The notes: generated by a model from the letters alone, not told the origin. A stretch of DNA of 10,026 bases from an uncultured Collinsella sp. (GCA_900550735.1 URTD01000061.1:1-10026), one strand, 5' to 3'; shown: positions 1 through 7,292, numbered from the stretch's first letter. Made by a program: numbers and translations.

Positions 1-68
1 GGCGGCCCCGTTCTCCTCGGCGAGGTTGGTCTGATTATTCTTGTTGAACTTCGGCCTTTTGCTGAAAG
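1..68. other. Left edge, no supportable gene
   Basis: This stretch is too short to assign. Plus-strand frames stop at 32-34 (TGA) and 45-47 (TGA), so it could hold the last few codons of a plus-strand gene convergent with the phosphodiesterase. The next hairpin has a T-run on the plus strand, which fits that idea but does not prove it. One minus-strand frame is open across the segment but has no start codon after the preceding gene. Confidence 0.3.
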
Positions 69-103
69 AAAAACGGGAGATGCGATCTGCATCCCCCGTT
101 TTT
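69..103. terminator. Bidirectional intrinsic terminator after the phosphodiesterase gene
   Basis: The arms AAAAACGGG (69-77) and CCCGTTTTT (95-103) pair perfectly. An A/C mismatch follows, then GATGC (79-83) pairs with GCATC (89-93) around a five-base loop. On the minus strand the stem runs into TTTTTCTTT, and on the plus strand into TTTTTGTT. It therefore looks functional in both directions. It sits 7 bases past the phosphodiesterase stop codon. Confidence 0.85.
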
Positions 104-110
104 GTTGCGG

Positions 111-578
111 TTAGTCTAAGTCAATAAATTTGGTGCTCAGGATCTTGCCATCTTTTACGAGCATTCTGGCCATGGTGGGGCCTCGGGTGCCTCGGGGATA
201 GCTGGCGCTGCCTGGGTTGAGGACCAAGCAGCGGCCCACTTGGGCTTCTTTGGTTACGTGGGTGTGGCCGTTGATGGCTACGTCTACGGATCCCACCGGA
301 AGGTCTTCGCGGTAGTGGGCTACGGCGAATTCGAGGCCTTCGTAGGTGAAGAGGGCCAGACGGTCTACATCCGGGCCGTAGTCGCGGTAGTAGTCGTTGT
401 TTCCCAGGACCGCTCGCACGGGGGCGATGGTGCATAGATGCTCGTAATCCATCTCTGAGGTGAGGTCTCCGGCGTGGATGATCAGATCTGCGCCCTTGAG
501 CTCGTCCAGAAGCGCGGGCGAAAGATAGCCGTGGGTGTCCGAGATGATGTCGATGCGCTTGGCGCTTGCACTGTTCAT
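111..578 (-). CDS. YfcE/MJ0936-type metallophosphodiesterase
   Basis: A 155-residue calcineurin-like phosphoesterase of the small YfcE/MJ0936 class. Visible metal-site motifs in order are DTHG (D14, H16), HAGD (H35, D38), GNND (N60-D62), a lone histidine at H88, GHTH (H105, H107) and the family signature NPGS at 121-124. Length matches the family, whose members are soluble cytoplasmic enzymes that hydrolyse phosphodiester bonds in vitro; the physiological substrate is usually unknown. The start was set at the ATG ending at 578 because AGAAGGG lies 5 bases upstream. A longer GTG start at 626 would lie inside the preceding terminator. At H88 the sequence reads AHYRED, whereas many relatives have an HGH-like motif there. 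The gene follows the LytTR operon but is separated from it by a strong terminator, so functional linkage is not implied. Confidence 0.92.
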   Translation of the reverse strand: MNSASAKRIDIISDTHGYLSPALLDELKGADLIIHAGDLTSEMDYEHLCTIAPVRAVLGNNDYYRDYGPDVDRLALFTYEGLEFAVAHYREDLPVGSVDVAINGHTHVTKEAQVGRCLVLNPGSASYPRGTRGPTMARMLVKDGKILSTKFIDLD

Positions 579-614
579 GGGATCCCTTCTGCAAAACCGA
601 TTCGACGTATATAC

Positions 615-662
615 AAAAAGCCCCACGGCTCCGCAGACAATTGGTCTACAGGGCTGCGGGGC
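615..662 (-). terminator. Intrinsic terminator of the glycosyltransferase-kinase-regulator operon
   Basis: On the minus strand, GCCCC (662-658) pairs with GGGGC (624-620). An imperfect middle stem with two mismatches and some G-U pairs and an inner AGAC/GTCT pairing around a CAATT-type loop complete it. It runs into TTTTTG. The hairpin begins 7 bases after the regulator stop codon. Its T-run ends only about 36 bases before the phosphodiesterase start, leaving little room for a separate promoter. Confidence 0.85.
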
Positions 663-669
663 CAGTGTG

Positions 670-1386
670 CTAGAGGCTCAGGGCCTTCTTGAGCGGCACA
701 ACGCGGCGGCGCGAGACCGGCACGCGTTCGTCGACGCCCGTAATGCCCAGTTGGATAGCGCCCGAGGGCACCGTCTCGACATCTGTGACGCACGCCAAGT
801 TGACGATATAGCGGCGATGAACGCGAAAGAAGCCAAAGTCGCAAAGCTTGGCCTCGAACTGCGCCAGCGAAGTCGTCGATAGAAAACGATCATCGACGGT
901 ATAGATACAGGAGTAATCGTCCTTGGCCATGATGAAGCGAATGTCATCCACGGGAATGAGGACCTTACGGCCGCCCTTTTCCACCGGAATGCGCTCGATG
1001 GTGGCTTTGCTGTCCGTGACGGGCTTGGCGTGCTGCATGACCTTCTCGATCGCGCGATCCAGGCGCGCCTCCTCAACCGGCTTCATTAGGTAATCGACGG
1101 CATCTACGTCGAACGCCTCGACGGCATGATCGCTATACGCGGTCACAAACACAATCGCCGGCGGATTCTTAAGCTTATGCAGCGCCTCGGCAAGCTGCAG
1201 ACCAGAAGCACCGGGCATCGAGATATCGAGAAATACGACATCGACGCGGCTTTCCATTAACATCTCAATGGCGGAGCGGACGCTCGACGCCTCAGTGATC
1301 GTGCCGATCTTGCCCGTCTGCTCGAGCAAGAAGCGAAGTTCCGAACGGGCCGGGGCCTCATCATCCACAATCATCGCACGCAGCAT
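670..1386 (-). CDS. LytTR-family response regulator (system 1)
   Basis: A 238-residue regulator with an N-terminal receiver domain (about 1-118) and a C-terminal LytTR DNA-binding domain (about 128-238). The receiver shows the acidic pocket D8-D9-E10, phospho-acceptor D54 in FLDISMPG, the switch threonine T82 and the conserved lysine K102 in the MKP motif. The LytTR part carries FFRVHRRYIVNL (186-197) and VPVSRRR (222-228), typical of this beta-type DNA-binding fold. The family binds short direct repeats near promoters and is normally phosphorylated by LytS-type kinases. The ATG at 1386 was chosen because AAAGG lies 10 bases upstream; a TTG at 1410 has no good ribosome site. It follows the kinase by 72 bases and is clearly paralogous to the regulator at 6558-7292. 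Targets are unknown. Confidence 0.95.
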   Translation of the reverse strand: MLRAMIVDDEAPARSELRFLLEQTGKIGTITEASSVRSAIEMLMESRVDVVFLDISMPGASGLQLAEALHKLKNPPAIVFVTAYSDHAVEAFDVDAVDYLMKPVEEARLDRAIEKVMQHAKPVTDSKATIERIPVEKGGRKVLIPVDDIRFIMAKDDYSCIYTVDDRFLSTTSLAQFEAKLCDFGFFRVHRRYIVNLACVTDVETVPSGAIQLGITGVDERVPVSRRRVVPLKKALSL

Positions 1387-1418
1387 AGGGATTAAACCTT
1401 TCGTCAACAAACTACGCT

Positions 1419-1445
1419 GGGCATCCGCCGCTTGGCGTTGAGCCC
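1419..1445 (-). other. Hairpin between kinase and regulator genes of system 1
   Basis: Outer arms GGGC (1419-1422) and GCCC (1442-1445) and inner arms CGCC (1426-1429) and GGCG (1434-1437) flank a four-base loop, with unpaired bases between the two helices. No T-run follows on the minus strand, so this is not a normal terminator. It may affect mRNA processing or the ratio of kinase to regulator, or be incidental. Confidence 0.4.
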
Positions 1446-1458
1446 ATAGCCTTTTATT

Positions 1459-2802
1459 TTACTCTTGAATATCAAAGATGCTCTCTGACAAATCAAGATG
1501 CAGGAGCACTTTGGTGCCCTTGCCCGGCGCCGATTCGACGCGCGTATAAGAGTGCGGTCCATAAAAGCGATGGATGCGCTCAGAAATATTGTGCATGGCC
1601 ACGCCGGCGCCGCCGCCTTGCGGGGAACTGGCATCGGGGCGGGCGGAGCGCTCATCAAACAGCCTGGCGGCGGTGCCCTCGTCCATGCCCACGCCGTTGT
1701 CGGCCACGGCAATCAGGATTGCGTCGTCGCCGTCTTGATGGACGGTCACATCGATCTGCAGGGCGTCGTCATCGCCCATGCCATGCCGCACGGCGTTCTC
1801 GACAATGGGCTGGATTACAAAGGCCGGGACCAACGTGTCCTCGACATCCTCGGAGACATCGAAGGTCGCCAGTACGCGGTCCTCGCCAAAGCGCGCCTTC
1901 TCAAACGTCAGGTAGCGCTTGGTCTGGGCAACCTCGCGCGAGACCGGAATAAGCGACCCCGAGTTGTCGAGCGTGGCGCGATAGAACGAGGAAAACTCGC
2001 GCAGCAGCTCGCGGGCACGCAGCGGATCGGTACGCGTAAACGACGCGATGGTGTTGAGCGTGTTGAACAGAAAGTGCGGGTTGATCTGCGCCTGCAGGGC
2101 ACGCACCTCGGCACGGGCCGTCAGTTCCTTTTGCACCTCGAGCTCGTGGATGGCGAGCTGCGTGGACAGGATCTCGGCAAAACCCGAGGCGAGCGCATAC
2201 TGGGTACGGTCGACGGCACGCGGGGTCTTGTAGTAGAACTTAAGCGTGCCGACGGTGCGGTCGCCCACCTTGATGGGCGCGATGATACCGGCGGGAACCT
2301 GGTTGTGCGAGCCATCCGAACCCACCACGTCCACCACGCGGTTGAACGACTGCACGATGCCGTGCTCAATGACGTAGCGCGTGGCGAGCGTGTGGATGGG
2401 CGAATCGGGCAGCAGCTTTTCCTCGAACTCGCCCGCGCAGGCCAGCACGTTGCTCTCATCGGTGATGGCAACGGTCATGGCACGTGTCTCGGGCAGGATA
2501 CGCCGGCACACCAAAAGCGCTGATTCCTGCGTCAGGCCGCCCTTAATGTCCTCGAGCATGGCTGAGGCAACCGAGAGCGTCTCCTCGGTGTACTGGGAGC
2601 GCACCGAATCGGGATTGAGCGTCAAATAGATAAAGATGCACAGGAAGATGCACAGCAACGCACAGGCGACCACCGTGGCAATCGGCTCAATGCCAGTCGC
2701 CAGGGCAAAGATAAAGTACGCCAACACGCAAACGGCGCAGACAACGGCGATGATGCGAAAGATTGAAATTGAATTATCGCGCTGGGCGCGGCGGTCGATC
2801 AT
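1459..2802 (-). CDS. LytS-like sensor histidine kinase with two TM helices (system 1)
   Basis: A 447-residue membrane sensor kinase. Two hydrophobic helices (about 13-34 and 41-62) are followed by a GAF-like region (about 80-220) and the LytS-type transmitter. The phospho-acceptor box QINPHFLFNTLN spans 239-250 with H243. The ATPase part shows the N-box QPIVENAVRHG (331-341), DNGVGM (368-373) and a glycine-rich GVAMHN segment (400-405). It should autophosphorylate and pass phosphate to the LytTR regulator encoded next. Canonical LytS/BtsS kinases are longer and begin with a multi-spanning 5TM-LYT sensor, which is absent here, so the ligand is unknown. The ATG overlaps the glycosyltransferase stop (ATGA) and GGAGG lies 7 bases upstream, indicating translational coupling. 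Confidence 0.94.
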   Translation of the reverse strand: MIDRRAQRDNSISIFRIIAVVCAVCVLAYFIFALATGIEPIATVVACALLCIFLCIFIYLTLNPDSVRSQYTEETLSVASAMLEDIKGGLTQESALLVCRRILPETRAMTVAITDESNVLACAGEFEEKLLPDSPIHTLATRYVIEHGIVQSFNRVVDVVGSDGSHNQVPAGIIAPIKVGDRTVGTLKFYYKTPRAVDRTQYALASGFAEILSTQLAIHELEVQKELTARAEVRALQAQINPHFLFNTLNTIASFTRTDPLRARELLREFSSFYRATLDNSGSLIPVSREVAQTKRYLTFEKARFGEDRVLATFDVSEDVEDTLVPAFVIQPIVENAVRHGMGDDDALQIDVTVHQDGDDAILIAVADNGVGMDEGTAARLFDERSARPDASSPQGGGAGVAMHNISERIHRFYGPHSYTRVESAPGKGTKVLLHLDLSESIFDIQE

Positions 2803-3986
2803 TCAGCCCCCTCCAGGATGCTAATCAGTTGTGCGTCGCGCCAAAGTTCGTCCATGATCTTGGGCCAGAAACTCTGAAAGCGCAGGTAGCTTGCGGCGTT
2901 TTGGCGGGCATAGGCCTTAGCCTCATCAATACCATGACGCCAGATGCGCAGATACCCCTCGTGCTCGCGGGTAAACATGCTGCGGACCATGGCAGTCTTG
3001 CGCACGCGGTCGTCGAGCTCGCGCGAGATCCACGGACCCGGATAGGGCATGAGTGATGCGGCCGTAACCGGAATGAGCTCCTTTTGGTGCGCAGCAAACG
3101 TCAGCTTGGCCCGCTCGTAGTACCAACGGTACACGTCCTGCATAAAGCGCGGCGAGCGCTTCTCGGACTCGGGCGGCAGGTGGCGCACGGTCCACTCGTT
3201 ATCGAACCACACGTCATAGCCGAACATGCGCATGTTAAAGAGATAGTCCAGATCCTCGCCGCGGGTGATAAACGGGTCGAAGGCCACGCGCGTAAAGGCG
3301 CGGGCATGCAGGGCCACAAGGCCGCCGCACACGTAATTGGAGCGCGAGATGCGGGTGCCCGAGAGCGCCTTTTTCATCCAGCGATTGAACTCGATACGCT
3401 TGGTCCACCAGCGATGGCAAATGCCCGCTTTGTCCGTGGGAGCCAGCGGCGACCCGTCGCGATCGTAAAAGTATCCGCTCTTGACTAAAATCGGCAGGCC
3501 CTGACGCGTCTGTTGACCCAGTGCATAGGTCGCACGCTTCATAAAGTCGGCATCGATGACGGTCTCGTCGTCATCCAAAAACACAATCGCGTCGTGCCCC
3601 AGCACCGCCGCGCAGGCAAGACCCATGTTGCGGATGGCGCCGTAGCCGCGCAGGCTCACGCACTCGCCCGAGCCTTTGGGCGCAATCTGCGCCACGCGGT
3701 CGGCAACACGCGAAGCCTGAGTATTGGTAACGATGGTGACCTTAAGTGTGGGATGCGCATTAACGATTTCGTGCACGCGATGGGATACGTCGGCCGTGGC
3801 AGAAACCGGACAGACCACCAAGAGAATAATGCGCGGAATGTCGCGCACCTGTTCGAGCGAAGTCAGGCAGCGATCGAGTTCCGGGTTGGCGGCATTGAGC
3901 GACGTCGAATGATCGTAGGTGCCGGGAGCGTTTGCTTGGGTATCATCGCCCGCCCAATATGTTGGGATCACAACCGTGGCGTTCAT
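2799..3986 (-). CDS. Family-2 (GT-A) glycosyltransferase
   Basis: A 395-residue protein with a GT-A nucleotide-sugar transferase fold. The N-terminus reads NATVVIPTYW, as in family-2 enzymes. RNMGLA (119-124) is followed by the metal-binding DxD-type motif FLDDDE (136-141). RGEDLDY (242-248) resembles the ED catalytic or acceptor-binding motif of these enzymes, followed by GYDVWFDNEWTVRHL. The last 110 residues or so are a helical extension of unknown role. No signal peptide or clear membrane helix is seen, so it probably acts at the cytoplasmic face on a lipid-linked or protein acceptor. Donor and acceptor cannot be read from sequence. The ATG at 3986 is preceded by AGGAGG at 8 bases. Its TGA overlaps the kinase ATG, so it is the first gene of the operon. 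Confidence 0.88.
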   Translation of the reverse strand: MNATVVIPTYWAGDDTQANAPGTYDHSTSLNAANPELDRCLTSLEQVRDIPRIILLVVCPVSATADVSHRVHEIVNAHPTLKVTIVTNTQASRVADRVAQIAPKGSGECVSLRGYGAIRNMGLACAAVLGHDAIVFLDDDETVIDADFMKRATYALGQQTRQGLPILVKSGYFYDRDGSPLAPTDKAGICHRWWTKRIEFNRWMKKALSGTRISRSNYVCGGLVALHARAFTRVAFDPFITRGEDLDYLFNMRMFGYDVWFDNEWTVRHLPPESEKRSPRFMQDVYRWYYERAKLTFAAHQKELIPVTAASLMPYPGPWISRELDDRVRKTAMVRSMFTREHEGYLRIWRHGIDEAKAYARQNAASYLRFQSFWPKIMDELWRDAQLISILEGAE

Positions 3987-4008
3987 ACCTTTACCCTCCT
4001 TGCAACAC

Positions 4009-4045
4009 AAAAAACGGGGCGCCGCCAAACACAGGCGACGCCCCG
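4009..4045 (-). terminator. Strong terminator or attenuator upstream of the glycosyltransferase
   Basis: GGGGCG (4016-4021) plus CGCC (4023-4026) pair with GGCG (4034-4037) plus CGCCCC (4039-4044), with one C/A mismatch, a further C-G closing pair and a seven-base loop. On the minus strand it runs into six T residues. It lies 124 bases after the transporter stop and only about 22 bases before the glycosyltransferase start. It may end transporter mRNA, or act as an attenuator in the glycosyltransferase leader. Confidence 0.85.
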
Positions 4046-4061
4046 CGACCTAGCTGGTTCC

Positions 4062-4091
4062 ATCATACCCACTTGGGCTAAACATTGTTCG
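4062..4091 (-). promoter_or_regulatory. Candidate promoter upstream of the glycosyltransferase operon
   Basis: On the minus strand a -10-like TATGAT (4067-4062, five of six consensus bases) lies 18 bases after CGAACA (4091-4086), a weak -35. A transcript starting here would carry the terminator hairpin at 4015-4045 in its 5' leader. The weak -35 makes this tentative. Confidence 0.3.
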
Positions 4092-4169
4092 GAAGTCAGA
4101 ATGATTTATGCAGCTACTTCCAAAAGAGTACTGCAGATAGGCACAAATGCTGTACTGAGCCCGGTTGCC

Positions 4170-5420
4170 TTACGCCGCCGCCTGAGCCATGCGGGACAGA
4201 CGGACCAGCAGCACAAAGCCAACAACCAGCAGAACGCCAATAGAAAGGACGCCCAGCGACGGGTTGCCGGTCAGGGAGGTGACGACCGACACCAGGAAGG
4301 TGCCCATAACGCTTGCGTAACGGCCAAAGATATCGAAGAAGCCGTAGTACTCGTTGGACTTTTCTTTGGGGATGATGCGGCCAAAATAGCTGCGGCTGAG
4401 CGCCTGCACGCCACCCTGGAACAAGCCGACCAAAATAGCGAGCACCCAAAACTCAAAGGCGGTCTTCAAGAAAAACGCGGCAAAGAGCACGATGCCCATA
4501 TAGGCGGCGACGGCCACCAAGATCATATTGAGTGTGCCCACGCGACCGGCGAGCTTGCCGTAGATGATGGCGGACGGGAAGGCCACAAACTGCGTAACGA
4601 GCAGAGCCAGCACCAGTTGGGTCGAGTCGATGCCCAGAGCCGATCCGTAGCTTGTTGCCATGGAAATGACCGTGTGCACACCGTCGATGTAGAAGAAGAA
4701 CGCGATCATGTAGACCAGCACGGTCTTGTTGTGGGCGATCTCGCGCATGGTGTGTCCGACCTCGGAGAACACGCCGCCCACGATGTGGCCGATGGTGTCC
4801 CGGGGACCGCGCTCGCGACCGTACTTTTGCTTATAGGTGCGAATGAGCGGCAGGGTAAAGATGAGCCACCAGGCACCGGTGATGACAAACGACAGACGCG
4901 TTGCCAGCATGGTGGGGACGCCAAGAGCGGGGCCACCCATGATAAGCGCCAGGCAGATGATGAACGGCACGGTGGAACCGATGTAGCCCCAGGCATAGCC
5001 GGCCGAGGAGATCTCGTCCATGCGCTCGTCGGTGGTAATGTCGGGCAGCATGGCGTCGTAGAACGTCATGGAAGAGTTAAGGCCGATGGTGCACAGCACG
5101 TACACGGTCAAAAATGCCATGGCGGACATTGGGATAGCCTGCGCCAGGCAAAGAACCAGGCCCGTGAGGAAGAAGCCCAAGAAGAACTTGATCTTGTTGC
5201 CGGCGTAATCGGCAAGCGCGCCCAGAATGGGCATGAGCATGGCAATGACCAGCGAGGCAATCGTCTGCGCGTTGCCCCAGGCGACCACCAGGTCTGCCGA
5301 GGAAGCACCGGTATTGATGGCGTTAAAGTAGATGGGCACCACCGAGGTATTGAGCAGCACGAGGGCCGAGTTGCCCACATCGTACATAACCCAGTTACGC
5401 TCGAGCTTGGTGTATTTCAT
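4170..5420 (-). CDS. MFS transporter, Atg22/UMF1-like family
   Basis: A 416-residue integral membrane protein with about 12 predicted helices. The start LERNWVMYDVGNSA and the segments YDAMLPDI (121-128), SSAGYAWGYIGS (138-149) and GLFQGGVQALSRSYFGRIIP (332-351) are hallmarks of the Atg22-like branch of the major facilitator superfamily. Yeast Atg22 exports amino acids from the vacuole; the substrate of bacterial members is mostly unknown, so no substrate is assigned. A cytosolic loop rich in charged residues lies near 195-230. The ATG at 5420 has AAGGGG 8 bases upstream. It lies 101 bases after the PLC-like gene with no terminator visible between them, so co-transcription is plausible. It ends 124 bases before a strong terminator. 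Confidence 0.9.
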   Translation of the reverse strand: MKYTKLERNWVMYDVGNSALVLLNTSVVPIYFNAINTGASSADLVVAWGNAQTIASLVIAMLMPILGALADYAGNKIKFFLGFFLTGLVLCLAQAIPMSAMAFLTVYVLCTIGLNSSMTFYDAMLPDITTDERMDEISSAGYAWGYIGSTVPFIICLALIMGGPALGVPTMLATRLSFVITGAWWLIFTLPLIRTYKQKYGRERGPRDTIGHIVGGVFSEVGHTMREIAHNKTVLVYMIAFFFYIDGVHTVISMATSYGSALGIDSTQLVLALLVTQFVAFPSAIIYGKLAGRVGTLNMILVAVAAYMGIVLFAAFFLKTAFEFWVLAILVGLFQGGVQALSRSYFGRIIPKEKSNEYYGFFDIFGRYASVMGTFLVSVVTSLTGNPSLGVLSIGVLLVVGFVLLVRLSRMAQAAA

Positions 5421-5521
5421 GGACAGGGCCCCTTCGTATTCGCCCGATATGCAGTTAGTTCATCGTACCCCAATTGTCCAGAGGCGCCGGTAAGGATTCG
5501 GCAAAGGGGCACGCACGAGCC

Positions 5522-6466
5522 CTACTCCTCGCGGTCGAACTCTTCGTCGGCGCCGAGCACGCGACCGCTGTAATTGACGTGGTTGGTCACGGCTTCCATA
5601 TCGCCGGTCTCGATAAAGCGGGCGACGGTGAGCTCGTAATCGAGCAGTGCGCGGTCAAAGACCTCGGGGAAGCTCTCGGTCGAGACTTCATCGGTAAAGG
5701 GGCTCTTCCATGCCAAGTGGCCCAGATTGCCGGTACGCTCGGGCAGCTCGGTCGTCACGCGGTGCGCAAGGCCGTCGAGCAGTGAATAATCGTGCACCAA
5801 GCCCTCGAGCAGGGCAATCGCGCGCGTCTTGGCCGAACCGGCGGGCTCGATAGTGCGGTAGAGCAGCTGCATGTCGGCTACGGCGCCGCCGTACTCTCCC
5901 ACCGGGATATCGATGCCGTACACGCGTCCGGCAACATAGCTCATCAGCACACCGGCAACGCGATTGATGCGGTCGGTAGTGACGATCTCGCCCGCCGGCG
6001 GATAATCCTCGACCGTAGCCCCATCGCGCTTGAGCTGCAGCATCAGCACGTCCAAGTCGCTTTCGAGCACGGCATGAACTTGACTGCCCGAAGCCTCGAG
6101 CTCGGGATCGGACTCGACAATGCCAAACTGCTGCTCGTAGACAAAGGGGTGGGCATTGCGATCGAGCACATAGTGCGACAGCAGGCCCAGCGCAAAGGCG
6201 CGACCCAGATTGGCATCGCGCGGCTGCAGGTACGACACGCCGTCGCGCAGGCACGCGAACTGGCGCGACATGCGCGAGCGGTGCATGACCTGAGCAAGCG
6301 ACATGCAGTCGGAAATGCGCGGCGTGAGCATGTGGAAGAAGAACGGGTCGGGGCCCTGGTTGCCCAGGATAAAGGCGATGCGTTCCTCGTCGGACGTGAT
6401 AACGCCCTGCGGAAGACGGTCGATGCTTTCCTCGCCAAACAGATGATGCGTAATGAGCGCGGGCAT
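5522..6466 (-). CDS. Zinc-dependent phospholipase C family protein
   Basis: A 314-residue protein of the zinc-dependent phospholipase C/S1-P1 nuclease-like family. Potential ligands appear in the expected order: H7/H8, D40 in NQGPDP, H98 and D102 in LSHYVLDRNAHP, H106, then H131 and E135 in HAVLESD. The spacing H-x3-D followed by a downstream H-x3-E matches Bacillus cereus PLC. No signal peptide is visible and the protein begins MPALITHH, so unlike secreted PLC toxins it appears cytoplasmic and lacks the N-terminal tryptophan that ligates zinc in the mature toxin. Its substrate is therefore unknown, and a housekeeping phosphoester hydrolase is as likely as phospholipid cleavage. AAAGGA sits about 5 bases before the ATG. 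The transporter gene follows after 101 bases. Confidence 0.85.
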   Translation of the reverse strand: MPALITHHLFGEESIDRLPQGVITSDEERIAFILGNQGPDPFFFHMLTPRISDCMSLAQVMHRSRMSRQFACLRDGVSYLQPRDANLGRAFALGLLSHYVLDRNAHPFVYEQQFGIVESDPELEASGSQVHAVLESDLDVLMLQLKRDGATVEDYPPAGEIVTTDRINRVAGVLMSYVAGRVYGIDIPVGEYGGAVADMQLLYRTIEPAGSAKTRAIALLEGLVHDYSLLDGLAHRVTTELPERTGNLGHLAWKSPFTDEVSTESFPEVFDRALLDYELTVARFIETGDMEAVTNHVNYSGRVLGADEEFDREE

Positions 6467-6498
6467 AATAATCCTTTCGATTTCATTCGATGCAATCC

Positions 6499-6525
6499 AT
6501 TATGCCCACCGCGCAGTCATGCCAA
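6499..6525 (-). promoter_or_regulatory. Candidate promoter of the PLC-like gene
   Basis: On the minus strand TTGGCA (6525-6520) and CATAAT (6504-6499) each match five of six consensus bases. The 15-base spacer is short. Transcription would begin about 25 bases before the ATG at 6466. No terminator was found between the regulator stop at 6558 and this site, so read-through from the kinase-regulator pair is also possible. Confidence 0.4.
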
Positions 6526-6557
6526 ACCTGCAACGGCAAACGATGGCACACCGACCC

Positions 6558-7292
6558 TTACGCAAGCCCCAAGTGCGATTTGACCTCGGCAGCGCGACGG
6601 CGTGAAACGGGCACCGTCGAGCTCACACGGTCGAGCCTGAGCTCCATCAGGCCCGTGGAGCCGATCTCGACATTATGCACGTCTTCCAAATTAACCAGAT
6701 AGCTGCGGTGGACGCGGATAAAGCCCTCGGAGGCCAGGCGACGCTCGAGCGAGGAAATCGACTCATTGATCAGGTACGTCCCCTCGGCGCAGACGGCGTT
6801 GCAAAAATCGGCGCGCGCCTCAAAGTAGCAGACATCCGCCACGGGAATGAACACCTTTTTGCCCCCGCGATCCACCGTCAGGCGCAAAGGCTGGCGCGGA
6901 GCATGGACGACACGGCGAGCGCCCAGGGCAGTCTCGATCTTGTCGAGTGCCTTTGACAAGCGGGCATCCTCGACCGGCTTTACGATGTAATCGACAGCAT
7001 CGAGGTTATAGGCATCGGCCGCATACTCGGCAAATGCCGTCACAAACACCACGACCGGCGGCGTCTTTAGGTTCTGCAGCGTCTCGGCAAGCTCAATTCC
7101 CGAGCGACCGGGCATGGTAATGTCTAAAAACAGCACGTCGGGCTTGTTCGACAGAATCGACTCCACGGCTTCGGTGACATTGCCCGCCTCGGCAATCTGA
7201 CCCACACGCGTATCCTTTTCCAACAGATAGCGTAGCTCAGCCCTAATGGGAGGCTCGTCATCAACTACCAGGATGTTCCAGCCTTCGGACAT
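6558..7292 (-). CDS. LytTR-family response regulator (system 2)
   Basis: A 244-residue response regulator: receiver domain about 1-122 and LytTR DNA-binding domain about 135-244. Key receiver residues are D11-D12-E13, phospho-acceptor D57 in FLDITMPG, T85 and K105 in the VKP motif. The LytTR part has FIRVHRSYLVNL (191-202) and VPVSRRR (227-233). Long stretches match the other regulator in this window, for example DAVDY before the conserved lysine and the PVSRRR end, so the two are paralogues. The ATG at 7292 has GAGGGG 8 bases upstream. It follows its kinase by 38 bases and is almost certainly its partner. No terminator follows, so transcription may run on into the PLC-like gene. Confidence 0.95.
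   Translation of the reverse strand: MSEGWNILVVDDEPPIRAELRYLLEKDTRVGQIAEAGNVTEAVESILSNKPDVLFLDITMPGRSGIELAETLQNLKTPPVVVFVTAFAEYAADAYNLDAVDYIVKPVEDARLSKALDKIETALGARRVVHAPRQPLRLTVDRGGKKVFIPVADVCYFEARADFCNAVCAEGTYLINESISSLERRLASEGFIRVHRSYLVNLEDVHNVEIGSTGLMELRLDRVSSTVPVSRRRAAEVKSHLGLA

Noticed and set aside
579..626. Longer phosphodiesterase start at a GTG ending at 626
   Set aside because: It would lie within the preceding terminator stem and lacks a ribosome site; the ATG at 578 has a good one and starts just before the first conserved motif.
1387..1410. Longer regulator 1 start at a TTG ending at 1410
   Set aside because: No Shine-Dalgarno sequence precedes it, whereas AAAGG precedes the ATG at 1386, which gives a normal receiver N-terminus.
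1412..1447. An 11-codon minus-strand mini-ORF between kinase 1 and its regulator
   Set aside because: The AAAAGG before its ATG is only two bases away, it overlaps the spacer hairpin, and nothing in its peptide suggests a leader function.
1498..2523. A 341-codon plus-strand open frame antisense to kinase 1
   Set aside because: It mirrors the conserved kinase reading frame, has no recognisable domain and no convincing ribosome site.
5421..5521. A promoter between the PLC-like and transporter genes
   Set aside because: TGGACA occurs on the minus strand as a possible -35, but no acceptable -10 lies at 16-18 bases from it.
3513..5573. A 686-codon plus-strand open frame antisense to the glycosyltransferase and transporter genes
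   Set aside because: It runs opposite two well-supported genes and across their spacer; its translation is rich in His, Gln, Asp and Arg with no recognisable domain, as expected for the complement of G+C-rich coding DNA.
6520..6548. TGCCA/TGGCA inverted repeat after regulator 2 as a terminator
   Set aside because: The arms are only five bases around a loop of about 19 bases and no T-run follows on the minus strand.
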